64,000 bases of DNA from Ligustrum vulgare (Eukaryota > Streptophyta > Magnoliopsida > Lamiales > Oleaceae), in assembly GCA_963555705.1 (NCBI GenBank), contig OY743169.1, positions 6,448,014-6,512,013 of the forward strand, read 5' to 3'. The translations under genes and the position numbers were made by a program. Below, piece by piece: positions 1-13,874 of the stretch. Below the pieces are notes generated by a model. It was given only the letters and a program-made list of their open reading frames with translations, was not told the origin of the DNA and did not search any database. How positions within the stretch are numbered: position 1 is the first letter of the stretch; each line of letters starts with the position of its first letter.

Positions 1-960
1 TAATTAAAAAGTAATTTAAAAAAAAATGTTGTTTATAACTTGTGTTGGTACCCTAAACTATTAGCAGTAACATAAGAGTAACAAAGATTACGAGATTCAC
101 AATAGGATTCTGTGTTGAAAAAAAAAATGATGCCAATTTACTACTTCAAATTAACAATTGGGGCCAATAGTATTAATGAGCGACTTTATGTAAGAATTAT
201 ATTCAGTCGCCGCTGTTTTCCTGCCCACTCCCACCGGCAAAAATGCAAATCCCACAATTCACTGCAAAAGGAAAGTCAAAGAGAAACCCCACACGAGTCC
301 AATTATTTCAGAATATAATTTTTCAATACCAAACAAGTTATAGAAGTATCATACGCACATTTCAATTACAAATTCTCAGTTTTAGATCAAAGTTCATACT
401 AAAAGCTAAATAAAGCAAGCTTCTTTATACTGCTTGGCGTGCTGGTTGATTCAACAGATGCAAACAACATCTTTATTCTGTTCTTTTATTTCATTTATTT
501 AGTTTCAAGAGCATTTGAAGTTGGCCCGAACTTGAAGCTGGAGCAGTTTTTCTCATTACTTCAAGAGCTGGTAATTTATCGAAACGTATCATTATTGCTC
601 GTTTTTACCCTGGTAATTGCTGTCTGGGGTTTTGTTAATTGTAGTCCTGGTTTATGGGTTTTTATGGGGTTATCGTGATCTGGGTTTTTTGAATTTTACT
701 TTCTGCTTTCTTAAGAAATGTTCTGATTCTTGAGCTAGTTTATTAGTGAAATCAAGAATCAAGAAAGGTTTTATTGTTCACTCTTTCTGTATGACTTTAT
801 TGTTTGAGATTACACAGTTAAAATGCTTTTTGCATGTAATAGAAAGGGAAATCGATTAGCAATTTTATGTGTTTAATGTCTGCAAATTGTGTATTTCCGT
901 CATAAGAATGAAAATCCCATCTTGTTTGGATGGTTAGATGTTTGACTCAGCTATGTTTGA

Positions 961-1233
961 TTGGCAAGATTTTCCATGGAAAGTTTCTTCTCCCTCATCC
1001 CCTCTCCAAACTCGTCGACAACCATAGCTGCCACCTCTCGCTTTCACCAAGCTACATCCTCGCCACCAATTCCATCTAAGCAGTTTGTCTCAGTCAAAAC
1101 ACACAACCGTCATCAGACCTTGCCTCATTTCCAGTTCAGCCGGAGATTAACCCCGTTGACAAACCCCTCCCATTGCTGGAGTATGAGAACGAGAAAATGC
1201 CCGCGGAGGTGAAGGCGGTACTGGTAGATTAGC
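961..1233 (+). pseudogene. Gene-like island of unknown origin, frame-shifted
   Basis: This stretch is richer in C and G than its surroundings. It opens with a Ser/Thr/Pro-rich, arginine-containing N terminus (MESFFSLIPSP and following) that resembles a plastid transit peptide. Near 1140-1145 the apparent coding sense moves to another frame, which reads EINPVDKPLPLLEYENEKMP and stops shortly afterwards. I do not recognise the protein. It could be a captured or retrotransposed 5' fragment of a plastid-targeted gene, or a 5' portion of an unrelated gene left in the leader of the GT47 locus. The resemblance to a transit peptide is inference from composition only. Confidence 0.3.
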
Positions 1234-1663
1234 CATGTCGATGAATGTCTCCCATACAGTTTGAACTTATGCTTGTAGATTACTGATTTTTATTGGTGTA
1301 TGAGTGTATCTCGTGTGTGGGTGTTTTGTGCTTTGGGTTCTATCGTTAGTGGGATTTGGAATTGGGAACGGTGATCAGCTTGAGGATTAATGGAGATAAG
1401 AATTTTGTCTCCAAATATTTTGGTTGGGAATAATGATCAATTGGAGGTAAGAATTGATTCTGTAATTCGGGTAATATGAGCCATGGATAAGAATTCTTTT
1501 CCCTGCTGCTGAGATAAGATTTGGGAGATTTTTGTTTTGTATTAGGTTGATTGATGGAGGGTTAATTGAGATTATTGGTGATTTTTATTCTGCTTGTATA
1601 AAATTAGAAGATTTAAGGAGAAATTCAGATTTTTTTTGGAGGTTTTTAGAACGAATGTGGTGC

Positions 1664-1876
1664 TTTACTGATGAAAATAATGTTTATTTTTCATGAAAAA
1701 TAATGTCAACCAAACAGAAAAAGTTGGAAAACTTTCACATTTTTTACCTTGAAATTTAAACCAATCAAACAAAATTAAATGTATTTTCTCAAGAAAATAT
1801 TTTCTGGGCAAATTAATTACCTGGAAAATATTTTCTTTCTACCCATTTTCCATTTTTTCAATCAAACATAACCTAG
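1664..1876. repeat. Partial Tourist-like MITE fragment
   Basis: The segment carries the same wording as the TTA-flanked MITEs elsewhere in the window (8868-9584, 19867-20635, 51150-51678): TTTCATGAAAAATAATGTCA, then TTGGAAAA, then AACCAATCAAACA. It ends with CAATCAAACATAACCTAGG. The left terminus is not clear, so this is a truncated or diverged copy. Confidence 0.45.
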
Positions 1877-2190
1877 GTGTTCGAACATTTGAAATTTGTG
1901 TTCTTCATCCCTTCATAATTTTGTTTGGATGAAGCATTTAAATTTGTTCTAAACTTTCCCTTAGGAAAATAATGCGTAATCTTGCAATCTTTAATCAGTG
2001 AAATTGTTTTCTGTACTTGAATTGTTAATTTATTGTTTTGAACTGTGATGTTTATAAATGATGCTTTTCTTTTATAAGGAGCTGCTTTGAACAGGAATGA
2101 AGTAAATCAGATTTACGAAAATCAAGGCAAAAATTTGCTCCAAAAATTTTGAGGGACGTTGTAAATATTGTATTGATCTTGGAGGTCATT

Positions 2191-5100
2191 ATGGTCTATG
2201 AATTACGCTATGCTTGCTTATTGGAGACGAGGAAATTGCTATTGGTGATGGGAGTGATATTTGCTTTGTTTTTGTTTATTCAGTATGTTGAGCTTCCGTA
2301 CAGAAACATTGTGTCAACTATATTTTCTGCCCATAGATCTCAAGTGGCATCAGCTGGAACCTTTTCAACTGGAGATTCATCTAGTAATCCCAGTGCTTCA
2401 AGAAATCCGATGTATTCGATTGACTTGAATTCGACCAATGTGAATGATGTGCACTTGGTATCCAATGTTACAAAATACTTTGATGGGAACGATAGTAATG
2501 TTAAAGATACTTCTGAATCTGAAAGCAAAAAAAAATCTGAAGAAAACCTTGATGTTGATATTGATCCCGAAGATGAAATTCCTTCCAAGGACTCCTTGGA
2601 AATGAACAGCAGCTCAACAGTTCAGAGTGGGGTAAGAAGTAACAGCAGTGACTTACCAGTTTCAAATAATACTTCTGAAAATAATTCTTCTTTGGACAGA
2701 GGAATTTTTCCAACTCCAACATTGGGGAGAAATGGAGATGCCAATCAGGCTATTCCTCCATTTGTTTTATCACCATCAGTTTCACCATCCCGCTTTATAT
2801 CTTCAGAAAACATGGGTGCAAATTCAATTACTTCCATGATGCCTCACTCTCTGAATAAATCTTCAACGGGCAAAGATGCTGAAAATATACTTCGAAATGC
2901 TGAAAAACCTGGATTACAAAAGGATGACCTTTCCAGTACAATGAGCAATTCTTCTGATAGAAGCACTCCTGCTAAAAGATGGGTCAAGAAACCGCCAGAT
3001 ACAGTAGTTCCGATAAATGAAATGAATGGTATGTTGCTCCAGAGTCGCATATCATATCATACAATGGTATGTATGGGTTCAAGTATAAATTTCCTAGAAC
3101 TGTGTGTTATAGCAAGCAAAATCTGATCTGATATTTTTTCCATTACTTTTTGTGACTTTTCATTTTTATCTGTTTACAGAAACCAAGATGGTCTTCAGCA
3201 GTAGATCAAGAATTACTAAATGTAAAATCTCTGATTGAGAATGCTCCAATTATACGAAAAGATGATAAATTTGATGTTAATCTGTATCGAAATTTTTCTA
3301 CATTCAAAAGGTAATCAAAATAGAAGTTCGAGTTTATTTCAACACGTGATAGGTTGCTATTTGTGATATTTATGTTTTTTAGTGACATATTAAAGTGTGT
3401 TATCAGTTCAAATATGGATGCTAGTTGGAGCTCTTCTAATCCTCACCTGAATTTTGATGCTATATATAATTCATCTCCTTGTATGCATGCAGTGCCCCAA
3501 TACATGTACTTGACCTGTAGATCATAGATTAGACATGATAGCATGAAAACTGAAAAGGTATTTTCATAGGAGTAGTTAAAAGATTTTTTGGACAAACTTG
3601 CTGTTTTCTGCCCATGTGCCTATACCAGACGGCAAGATATATCTTTCTCTGTTTGCTTTGCTCAAAAAATCATAAACCAGGGACCAATATGATGACAATG
3701 GGCCTGGCATGTCGATCTCCGATATGTGTTGGACTCCAACACTCCAGCCTTGATGGCTTACCCATTGTTTCCAGGGAGGTACTGATGTGAGATGGTGTCA
3801 GATGAGTTCGGTAGTGGGTGAAACTTTAGGAAGTAGAGGTGCGCATGCACATGATGGTGTCATGGTGGTGGTATTGCCTTTGAAGTTTTCAATTTGGATT
3901 TGGGGGTAGCTTTTAGCGTGATGGTAAGTTTGTGGACTGTGATTGTATCTGGGGTTGCATGCGTTTTTTTTTTTTTTTTTTGTGAGGTGGGTTGTGGAGA
4001 GTGTTGAGAATTAGGGACCTTAATTCTATTTTTATCAGAAGCAATTAATATGAAGAAAAGAAAAATAATTAAGAAATACAAGATTTATAGAGATTCGCCT
4101 CAATATGAGACTATGTCCTCTTTGCCATTGCAGAAATTCGCTATAATTAAAATAATGTTTTATAAGATAAAACACACACGTATCTTCTCTAATATTTCTT
4201 TTTTTCTCTCTATTTGATGGATGATAACAGTCTAAGGATTGTCCCTGATTTTTAAGATTGAATAGGGCCAAATCCACGTTACACAAGGACTTTAATTATC
4301 TAATAAAGGCAAATCCAAATTACACAAGGATTCCAACTCTTCAATAAGAATAAATCCACATTAGACAATGACTCCAATTCTTTAATAGAATTTTACAATA
4401 ACACAGTCTCCTAAGTTGTCCTTAATTAGAATTTTTGTCCTTATCCAATTATTCAATTGTCACCTTATCCAGTTATCAAATAATTAGGCTCCACTACTTA
4501 ATAGAGGGGAGGAGACAATTCTTGATAGTGAGTGTCTTCTGTTTGCAAGCATTCCATGGGGGTAGGAGAAGGATGTTTGACCACTGGGCTTGTTCAGTGT
4601 TTGAAACCGGCAGCGAGGAGACAACATCCCAACTCACCTAGGGATGTTTAGTTGGAGGTGCAGGGGGGTCACATGCTAAACATGGTGAATTTGCCTTAAA
4701 ACTACCACTAGCAATTAAATAAGCATGTTAATTTATTTTTATCACACACCGAAAGATCACGCTGCCCATTACTATTATTCATTGGATCTATTTTATATCT
4801 TTGAGTTCTATGAATGTACAGATCTTGTATGCCCGAATGTTTGCTAGCCAGGTCTTGAGATTTTTATGATTATCTTTGCCTCAAGAAAAGTCCCATATCA
4901 AGAACTGACTTCACAATTTTGCGTTTAACCAAAGCATATATATTTAATGGTGTGACAAGATTTTGTTTTAAAATCATCACTTTTGCGGGCAATGAAACTA
5001 TTTGCTCGACTAAATTTTCATCCATAATTCCAAGTTATATACAGGAGCTATGAATTGATGGAGCAGACTCTCAAAGTTTACATCTATTCTGAAGGGCAAA

Positions 5101-6412
5101 GACCTATATTTCATCAGCCACCTCTCAAAGGAATATATGCTTCAGAGGGATGGTTTATGAAGCTACTGAAGGCAAACAAACATTTTGTCACTAAAAAACC
5201 CAAAAGAGCTCACCTATTTTACTTGCCTTTCAGTTCGCGGGCACTAGAGGTGACTTTATATGTCCCCGATTCTCATAATCGCAGTAACATGCTTCAATGT
5301 TTGAGTAGCTATATGGATTTGATCACAACAAAATATCGTTTCTGGAATAGAACTGGTGGAACAGATCATTTCCTTGTAGCCTGTCATGATTGGGTATGAC
5401 TCTCACTTGGAATTGAAATTCATTACTTTTTTCTTTTTTGGCATTCAGGTTCAAGGATACAATTTCGCAGATATCATTACAATTACTTTTTGCTATTTAT
5501 AGAATTGGTGGAGCAGATCATTCTCTTCCTTTTCTTTAGAAGAGATCATATTTTTTCTTTTGCCATCTTGCATTTTGTCCATGGACCTGTTACTTAAACC
5601 AACTATAATAAACTAAGCTTTATTTCCAAAAAAAATTGGAGTCGGCTTAGACCTTTACTTAACACCCTGAGCAAAATATCTGTAATTTCTAAGTTTCAAT
5701 ATCGAAATCTTACAGAAATCTATTAACATAGTAAATCTTGTGTTCTCAGGCACCAGCAGAGACCAGGGAGAGGATGGCTACTTGTATTAGAGCTTTGTGC
5801 AATGCTGATATCAAAGAAGGGTTCGAGTTTGGTAAAGATGCGTCTCTTCCGGAGACCTTTGTGCGCTCAGCTCAAAATCCTCTTAGAGAACTTGGGGGGA
5901 GACCTCCGTCCCAAAGACGAATCCTTGCTTTCTTTGCTGGAAACATGCATGGTTATCTCCGTCCCATTTTGCTGAATCACTGGGAAAACAAAGATCCTGA
6001 CATGAAGATCTTTGGTCGGATTCATAAAGTGAAAGGCCAAATGAGCTATGTCCAGTACATGAAGAGCAGCAAGTACTGCATATGTGCCAAAGGTTTCGAA
6101 GTAAACAGTCCTAGAGTGGTCGAGGCCATTTTCTACGAATGTGTTCCTGTTATCATATCAGACAATTTTGTCCCACCGTTTTTTGAGACTTTGAATTGGG
6201 AGTCTTTCGCAGTTTTTGTCTTGGAGAAGGACATACCAAATTTGAAGAACATACTTCTATCCATCTCTAAGAAAAGATATCTGAAGATGCAGCAAAGAGT
6301 AAAGCTGGTACAACAGCATTTTCTTTGGCATACCAGGCCTGTGAAGTATGACATTTTCAATATGATACTTCATTCGGTATGGCACAACCGAGTTTTCCAA
6401 ACAATGAAATAG
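2191..6412 (+). CDS. Exostosin-family (GT47) glycosyltransferase, four coding exons
   Basis: Probable Golgi type II membrane glycosyltransferase of the plant exostosin/GT47 family, which acts on cell-wall polysaccharides or glycoproteins; its substrate cannot be told from sequence. Proposed exons are 2191-3066, 3180-3310, 5045-5393 and 5750-6412. All introns are GT-AG and the frame is kept throughout, giving 672 residues. The ATG at 2191 is preferred because MVYELRYACLLETRKLLLVM gives a short cytosolic tail before the membrane anchor (about residues 13-32). A Ser/Asn-rich stem follows, to about residue 290. The catalytic exostosin domain spans about 338-620 and contains LKGIYASEGWFMK, HLFYLPFSSR, LAFFAGNMHGYLRP, SSKYCICAKGFEVNSPRVVE and CVPVIISDNFVPPFF, all typical of the family. 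Intron 2 is long (1,734 bp) and holds repeats. An upstream non-coding exon probably starts near 2078, after an AG. No break is seen, so the gene looks functional. Confidence 0.9.
4264..4396. repeat. Three imperfect direct repeats of about 42 bp in intron 2
   Basis: Three successive copies of a unit beginning AAATCCA and containing TTACACAAGG (or a variant) and CCAACTCTTCAATAA (or a variant) lie within the long second intron of the GT47 gene. They resemble the repeated blocks seen in old LTRs, but no element boundary was found. Confidence 0.5.
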
Positions 6413-8867
6413 GCGACATAAAGCACTTGCCTTCGAATGTTAGAATTGTACTTGGTATATATACTCCATTGTTATTTCTGAAGCAGACAGTACGTAGCAA
6501 AGATATGGAGATGTTGTCAACTAGGGAATGATTCCATAGTTTCAGCCCTGAGATAAGAATTTTTCTTTTTCTTTTTCTTTTTTTCATTTTTTTTTCCTGG
6601 GTTTAGACAGGCTGAAGTAACTTCTTTTAGCAATGTAAATGTCTCTCCTACCTGTTTTCTTTGCTGTTTGTGCATTTGTCTTTTGAGAGCTGGATGAAGA
6701 TTTATAGTAGCATGTTGCTTTTGGTGCACTGTAACCCCATCTTTGCATGCAGCATGTTTGGTTGTGCTTAAACTTTTAATTTAGGTGAATACAAATGATA
6801 GGATGTAGAAAGAGTGAATTTTAACAAACAATTCAATTCGAACAAGACTTGAGCGAACACTTGAATTTGAAGATTGGGTTGTCATTAAAAAAAAGAGTAC
6901 TTCTAGGGATAGTTTTAATTGTCATTTTTAAGTAATATTGTGATATAACACACATATATTGAGAGATGAAAGTGCAAATTGTGGAATAGTTATTTACATT
7001 ATCTAACGTATATGCGTTATGTCACGATATCAGTTAAATTGTATCATTATCCGTATATTCTCATACAATAAATGTAATAAATTTAGAACAGTCAAAAAGT
7101 GGTGGCAATTCAGCAACCAGGAAAGCACACATGATGTCAAAAGAAGGTTTAATGACGTTAATCTTTTAATATTCCTGTCGGATTTAATTTGTCTGATAAT
7201 TAATAATTTTTTTTTAAGATTTTGAAGGTTTTCCATCCCTTCACAAAATAAAAAGAAAGTATACCACCAAATAGAAAATTAGTGCTTAATTTAGCATTCT
7301 AATAGTTTTATATACTAAGCCCATGTTTGTTAGTAATTTAAAATCAGATTTTAATTTAAGTAAAGTTAACAATCAATCTCAATCACATTTCGTGGGTTCA
7401 CGACTTTTCAACCACTCATTTTATCAACTTTATCAAAATTTACTAAAATCTCATTTTTGTTGTGATCAAAGGATCTAGCATTTAGATATACCCCCACATT
7501 ATTTTCTCGCTTCACATTGCATTAATTAACTTTACTTATTTCACAGGAACGTTTAAACATTCCTTTTGTGTTAGTGAGAATATAATGTAATTTGATCATG
7601 ATATATATTTTCAATCAAAACAGTTGAAAATGAGTTCCAAAAGATACTATCGTCCGATAATTTTGTTGGTTAGACACTACCATTGTGATTTTGAAAGTGA
7701 TAGAATGACAACGCAAGTGACAATGTAAAATGACTTATTTTCACACAATTTAGATGTGATAAGTGAAGCACATCTAACTTATTTACTTTTTGTGGGCTAG
7801 AGTTATTTGCATAACGCTCATTTTCATTAACCACAGTTTTCAAAATATTAAAAATTCGTTCCGTTTGTCATTTCTGAAAACTGTTTCTAAAAATATAAAA
7901 CAGGAAAATATGTTTTGTTTGAAATTTTACGGAATGTTACTTTAACTATTTATAATTAATTTGTTTGTGGGTTAAAAAAAAAAAAATTGTCTTTTGAAGA
8001 TTTTTTACTTTCTATTATAAAAAATTAGCTTATTTAATTTTTATTGGACTAATTTAATAATGACCAGAAAATATTATAAAAATAGATAAAGTCATTAATG
8101 ATCAAGTCTTGAAAATATTATAAAAAATTAGATCACATTTCAAGTCACAATTAAACATGAGTTAATGTAAACAAAATAATCACACAAAGAGTTTAACTCA
8201 ACAAAATAGATGCAACTTGCAAGTGGTCCTAAGCCAAAATAATCACACATAGAATCCTTGTTGAAGGCATTTTTTGAATTATTACCCTAAATGTAGAGTT
8301 TATTAATCCAACCTCATACATAGAAGCAAAATAACTCATGTTTATAATGTTGGAGATTGTATGTTTTTTGCCAATAGATTGTTTTTTGCAAAAAAAATAA
8401 AAATAAAAATAAAATAAAATAAATTTGCCAACACAATAACAAGAAGAATTTCGATTGAAAGTTTTTAATAATGTTGATATTGAATTCAATAAAATTTTAT
8501 TCAAGGCATAGATCCGAGTTAGGATAATTCTTAATTAAAAAAAAAAAAAAAAACGCTTTCCGCATTTTGAAACTTTTTTGTTTAAAATACACTTAAAACA
8601 CCTAAAACGAGGTTTTGAACATTTTGCGTTTTGTGTACAATTTTTTTTTTCTAAATTACGTTTTCGAAAAATGGTAAACAGAACGCGTTTTTAGTATTTT
8701 CGAAAATAAAAACAGAAAACAGCAAAAAGGATAGAGAACAGAGCATCTTTCGGTCTTCAGTATATCTTTTTGTTTCAATTGTTTATTTCTACAAAACGAT
8801 CCCATATGGTATCATAACAAGTCGGGAATTCTACGTGTTAGGTACATATAAAGATGCTATCTAATTA
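6413..8867. other. 3' UTR of the GT47 gene, then gene-free AT-rich sequence
   Basis: The first 300-400 bases after the stop codon are probably the 3' UTR. The remainder has no supportable gene. A MITE-like stretch around 7311-7500 begins AAGCCCATGTTTGTTAG. Around 8540-8740 there is a low-complexity tract rich in GTTTTCGAAAA-type words, like the ends of the 55374-56608 element. Confidence 0.5.
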
Positions 8868-9584
8868 GGGTCCGTTTGATTGTACTATATTTTTCATGGA
8901 AAACACGTTTTCCATCTTATTTTCCAATTTTTGCATCATTTGATTGATTTAATTTTTCATGGAATTTGTTTTCCAACTTTTCTTGATTTTCGAAAAATTT
9001 CTTATTTTGATGGAATTCATTTTCCCACCACTTTAGAGGGAATTGGTTTTCCACCTTAGGTAGAAAATCAGTTTCGCCTCATTTTGTCATTTTTGTTGTA
9101 TTAAATAACTTACATTCGAATTCGGAAAGAAAAAAAAATTACATTCTGTTTGTTAAAAAAAAATTATTTAAAAATATTTTTTTTATGTTTTCGAGTTAAG
9201 ATGTGTAGTTGAAAAGTGGAGAGAGAAAATATGTATGATTAAAAAATAATTTGGGGAATTGTGTTGTTTAAAAAAAAAATTGGAATTCGCCAAACATAGG
9301 CTTAAATTTTTTAATAAGAAATTAATATTATTATTATCAAGTACAAACATATGGAAAATTAAAAAATAATAATAATAATTTTGATTAAAATAGCAAAATT
9401 TTGCTTTATTTTCATGAAAAATAATGTTAATCAAACAACGAAACTTGAAAAATTCTCCACTTTTTCTACTTAAAAAATTAAAACGATAACTTTTAATTCC
9501 CAGAAAAATAAGTTTCCAGGAATTCAATTCCCTAAAATTCGTTTTCTTTCCATCCAAATTTCACCCTTACAATCAAACGCACCC
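8868..9584. mobile_element. Tourist-like (PIF/Harbinger-type) MITE, 717 bp
   Basis: The left end GGGTCCGTTTGATT and the right end AATCAAACGCACCC form terminal inverted repeats. The element is flanked by TTA at 8865-8867 and TTA at 9585-9587, the three-base duplication typical of PIF/Harbinger elements. There is no coding capacity. The same family occurs at 19867-20635, 51150-51678 and 50921-51146. Confidence 0.75.
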
Positions 9585-9587
9585 TTA

Positions 9588-9970
9588 AATCTTAACACCC
9601 TCACCAATATTTCGATCCTTATTTTACAAACTCATTTTTTGAGTAGAGATAACGAGCTCATTTTACATATTAATAGAACATCATATTTAAACACACGAGG
9701 GAACATTTTCCCCTCCCCTTCACTGGGGACGGCCCCACTGCCCCCCCCGGTGAGGGGGTGGGGGTTTTTTTTTTTTTTTTCCTTCCCCAGAAGTCCCCGA
9801 AGAGGGGAAAAACCCCGTTAAACACACTTCTAGTCTAGTATTAAAAAAGATGAAATTTGTTAATAATTAAGTCATGTCGTTCTTGATAGGTAAGTAATAA
9901 TTTGGTTTTTGAAGGGGCCTTAAAATTCGAGTGATTTTGAGAATGTTGGGTAAAGTCACATTTATTGAAA
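9588..9970. other. Spacer with a G/C homopolymer-rich block
   Basis: No gene seen. Bases about 9708-9820 are an unusual run of C, G and T homopolymers (for example CCCCCCCCGGTGAGGGGGTG followed by a long T run). This may be a genuine low-complexity tract or a region of poor assembly. Confidence 0.4.
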
Positions 9971-10810
9971 CTAATAGTAGGAAAGACACGTGCAAAGCAC
10001 GTGACGTGATTTAGTTGTGTTAATTCGCGTGGAATAGAAAGGTGAGTAATTGTTATATGGACATAAAAAAAAAAAGTGTTAAGATTTATAGAATTTGTAT
10101 GGAAGTTGAATTAAATATTTATAGAAAAGTAGATTATTTATTAGAACTGCTTTGATTTGGGTTTATTGTATGTGAATGAGAAGCAAATTATTACATGAAG
10201 ATTGGTAACATGAAGTAACGTAAAAACAATTGTGGCAGTCAGGTAGCCTGTTAATCATTTATAATTTATGTAAAGAAAAACTGAAACCTGGTAGAAGGGA
10301 TACAAGTAGAAAAAAATTGACAGCATAACTTCATGATTTTTCCTGTGAAATGAAATTTAATGTAATACTTATACATATAGTTTCAGTCAGAAGAGTATGA
10401 CAATTGCAAAGTTCAAAAGTGTAGAATGACCATTTTATAGTAGATATAGATTTCAATAAATGAAGTTAAGAAGTAACAGCAAAAGAAAGTTTAAGAAGCA
10501 GATAGATTCCCGTTTAACAAAAGATATATTTATAATAGAGGTGATTCTAATATATTTCTTGCACTGTAGCAAGAAATTTAACAAAATCACACAAGTTTTT
10601 GCAAGTTAAAAGTGCTGGTATTCCCTGAAGCACATTACCAGTGACAGTTCAACTGAACTTATATATGTAGAGTTTTGATAATACAAAATACGAAAGTTTG
10701 AAGATTGATCAAAATATGCATCGATTAGAAGAAATTCTAATCAAGTTTATCGTTCGACTTCTTCTTTGTTGGAGACAATGTGCCATCAGCTCGAAAAAAA
10801 ATGCGCATCA

Positions 10811-11313
10811 CTAGAGGTGGTGAAACAGAATGACAACTGCAGTGCAAGAACTGTTTGATTCAGAGATAATAGGAAGCTGTTCCTCATGGATTGTGCTGTG
10901 AGGTTGCTTGAACTTGTTTGGGACATACTCCTCAAGAGAAATAACCTCAAATTTATGAGTAGAGGTCTGCGAAAATGTAGCTGGTGCTTTGCCACAATCA
11001 ATTGGGCTTTGAGTAATTGGAATTGCTTTGATGTAGAAAATGTATTGGTCATCTATGTCGAGTCTTATGTTTCCCTCATCACCAAGCCTCTGTGGAAAAT
11101 TTGTTATGTTTTGAATGTGAGTTACAATATTGAAACAACAATAGTGAAACATGAATGTTACTGTATATGTGGAAGTAAATGGAGGTACTAACCCCTTTAG
11201 AAATTCTCATCAGTTTAAAAGCTGAGCACTGCAAATAATCTTCAGCAATTTCTCCCATCAGTGAGGATGATAATTTCCCAGTTTCATCTTCTATACAGAT
11301 GTCAGCTCTTGCC
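10811..11313 (-). pseudogene. RPA1-like OB-fold protein, last two exons only
   Basis: Two exon-like blocks are seen on the minus strand. The first (11313-11193, bounded by AG and GT) reads ARADICIEDETGKLSSSLM and then CSAFKLMRISKG. This resembles the C-terminal OB fold of plant RPA 70-kDa-like proteins, where an I.D.TG core precedes a CSA..L block. The second (11089-10811) joins in frame and begins RLGDEGNIRLDIDDQYIFYI, ending at a stop. Possible further exons lie upstream (12959-12909, reading VTKFEDLKELSIRSNVK), but I cannot assemble a full gene. RPA-like genes are common passengers of plant Helitrons, which fits the proposed element. It is probably an incomplete passenger copy. Confidence 0.5.
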
Positions 11314-13874
11314 CTATATAATAAAGGTAATGTTATTGAATTGTCATTTAGTATTAAATTTAAATGAATGATATGTATATTTTATATTTTTTAAACCTGC
11401 CTAATCTGTTTTGATTTTACAGGTTGATAGTTGTATGAGAAATGTTTTAGTTTTGAATTAGTTTATATAAAGGAACAATATAGAGCAAGTTACAATATAA
11501 TGTTAGTAAGTAGTACAATATTGAATAATGTGAAAATTGAAGCGTATTTTAGTTAAAGTTAAATATAGTATCATTTCAAAGAGATAATTAGCAAGAGATT
11601 GAATTATGTGAAAATTAAAGATTATTCTAATTGTGAAGTTAAATATGTTATTATTTGAATGAGAAATGCATTTATAATCTATGTGTATAAAATTTTAAAT
11701 GTAAAATAAAACTAAATGAACATAAAATTATAATTTTTAGCTAAATAACCTAGAGAGTTGTTAAGATGACAAAAAATGTTCAATCAACCACTAATAATAT
11801 GTAAAATGAACATAATAGTTAATATAATCAAGACTCCATATAGGAAGCTCAGAACAAGGGTTTCAAGGTCCCATTATGAAGAACCTACAAATATATCTAG
11901 TATTTGATGTATGTATCACGGAAATTATATAATGAGTAGGGTTCAACTCGGTATGTATATACCTAACAAATTATGATGTTTTGGACTGCGAGGCCAACCG
12001 TCATACAGTCCATAAAGGAGGAAAGCAAATTTAAATTAGCAGTCATGTCAAGAAAATTGGAAATAATGATGGAAAAGAATCCTTATTGTAGTGAAGTGCG
12101 GGTATACTTGATTCAAGTTATCATATTTATGCATGAAGATGCACAGAACTCATAAATGTATATCCATATGTAACTTTTATAATCAAGAAACTTGGCACTA
12201 TTTTAGAATGTGTCACTGGCACATTTCACTTCAGAAAATGATGTGCACTTTCGAGACGAAAAATGCACAATATTTCATGGAAAATGGAATACTACTATTT
12301 TAAAAGGAAGCACAGTTTGGTTTTCAGTTTATTCCTGCAAAAGATTCAAATTATACCAAACAGAAACTGGAAACATAAGATGAAACCGTTATCTTATTTC
12401 CTAGCACCGGAATTATTATCAGTACCTCAAGCAATTATTCAGTATTCGTTTAATCAAAATATTAATACAAGACCGGTTAAAAAATTTCCAAGAAAGTAAG
12501 CTACACTAATGTATGTTTTGGAATTTTGGAATGGGTAAAAGAAAAACTCAATCAAATTTTATTAACATAATAAACCATCAATCTAAGATATACAATTTAC
12601 AAATTAAAATTGCTCATAAGTTTCTTTAATTTTTTCAATAAATGTGAAACAGTGTTTCAGTGTTTCCTTGACCTCCAACAAATCTCAAGCGCATGCAAAA
12701 ACAAAATTGGAGAAATAGTAGATAATATAACAAATTACTAAGCATAATTGAAGTCATTAAAATTTTTGACATGTTTGCCACAAATATGCTCATGAAACAA
12801 ATGTGCATTCAAAATTAATGTGAGCATGAAAGAGGGTTCTGAGCATTATAACAATGTCATTTAAGACCATCTATGAATATTTTGGCAATAGAAAAATTGA
12901 AGAAATACCTTTACATTTGATCTAATGCTGAGTTCCTTTAAATCTTCAAACTTCGTGACCTATAATGCATAGAAGAACACAATTGAATATTTTTAATATC
13001 AGCAACAATGATGGTATATCATGTTTTGGCATAACAATTAAATATGTTATGATTTAATAAAAAATTGAGATGTGATATACCTAAATATAAAAATGTATCT
13101 AAAAAATGTACAGAAAAGGAGTTCATTGGTATAATAAAATGAAGGCTACTGTTAAAATATAGTTATAAAAGGAAAAATTATGATTGCAGAGGTGTATGAA
13201 TAAGAACAAATGAAAATTAGAATACGCTCCTATGAGAATGAAATGACTTATAAGTGGAGATGCAGTTAGACGAACTGTTTGGAGCATGTGAATAACCATA
13301 GAAGAAATGGGTAGAGTACTTGCATCCAACTAATGTGGAATTGAAAAGAGAAGTACAAAACCAATGAAGTCATGAGAGCGATCCTTAATAAAGAGTGAAT
13401 TTTTCAGAAAAAACATGTGCACAAATAAATTCTCTTTCAAAATCAGTATCATCTGCATAAAAGGTTTAAATTACTTACAGGTAAATTTTAATTATATTCA
13501 GGCTCAGCTAAACGTGCGTGTAGAATGAGTTCATTATGAATCAGTAAAATGGTAACATGCCTCTACTTATTGTGAAACAAACTAATTTGAGAGTTAGGCA
13601 ATTAATATCCCAATCTTAGATTAGCAAACTTATCAACTAATTGATATTAATTTAGTATTTAAGAAACATACAACAAAGAATAGTAGGAACCTGATATACT
13701 TTCCTTAAGCATCAACTCTGAAGATTTTTCTTCAATCATCTTAATTTGTACACAACAGGAAAAATAAGGAATTACGTAAATCAATAGAAATAAAAAATTA
13801 CACAACAAATACACATGCAACCTCAACATATGACAACATTTAAAAAACCAGCGAGAAATAGAAAGAAGGCATAC

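Larger units (their letters stand above)
1..2077 (+). other. Region upstream of the GT47 gene; no firm gene
   Basis: This AT-rich stretch precedes the GT47 coding region. The sequence around 400-560 is pyrimidine-rich and could hold a first untranslated exon, because the coding exon is preceded by a convincing intron end at 2070-2080. I cannot define the transcription start. A gene-like island (961-1233) and a MITE fragment (about 1664-1876) lie within it and are listed separately. Otherwise I see only short, unsupported reading frames. Confidence 0.4.

Noticed and set aside
10886..11191. + strand frame of about 100 codons
   Set aside because: It is the complement of the RPA-like exons on the minus strand.
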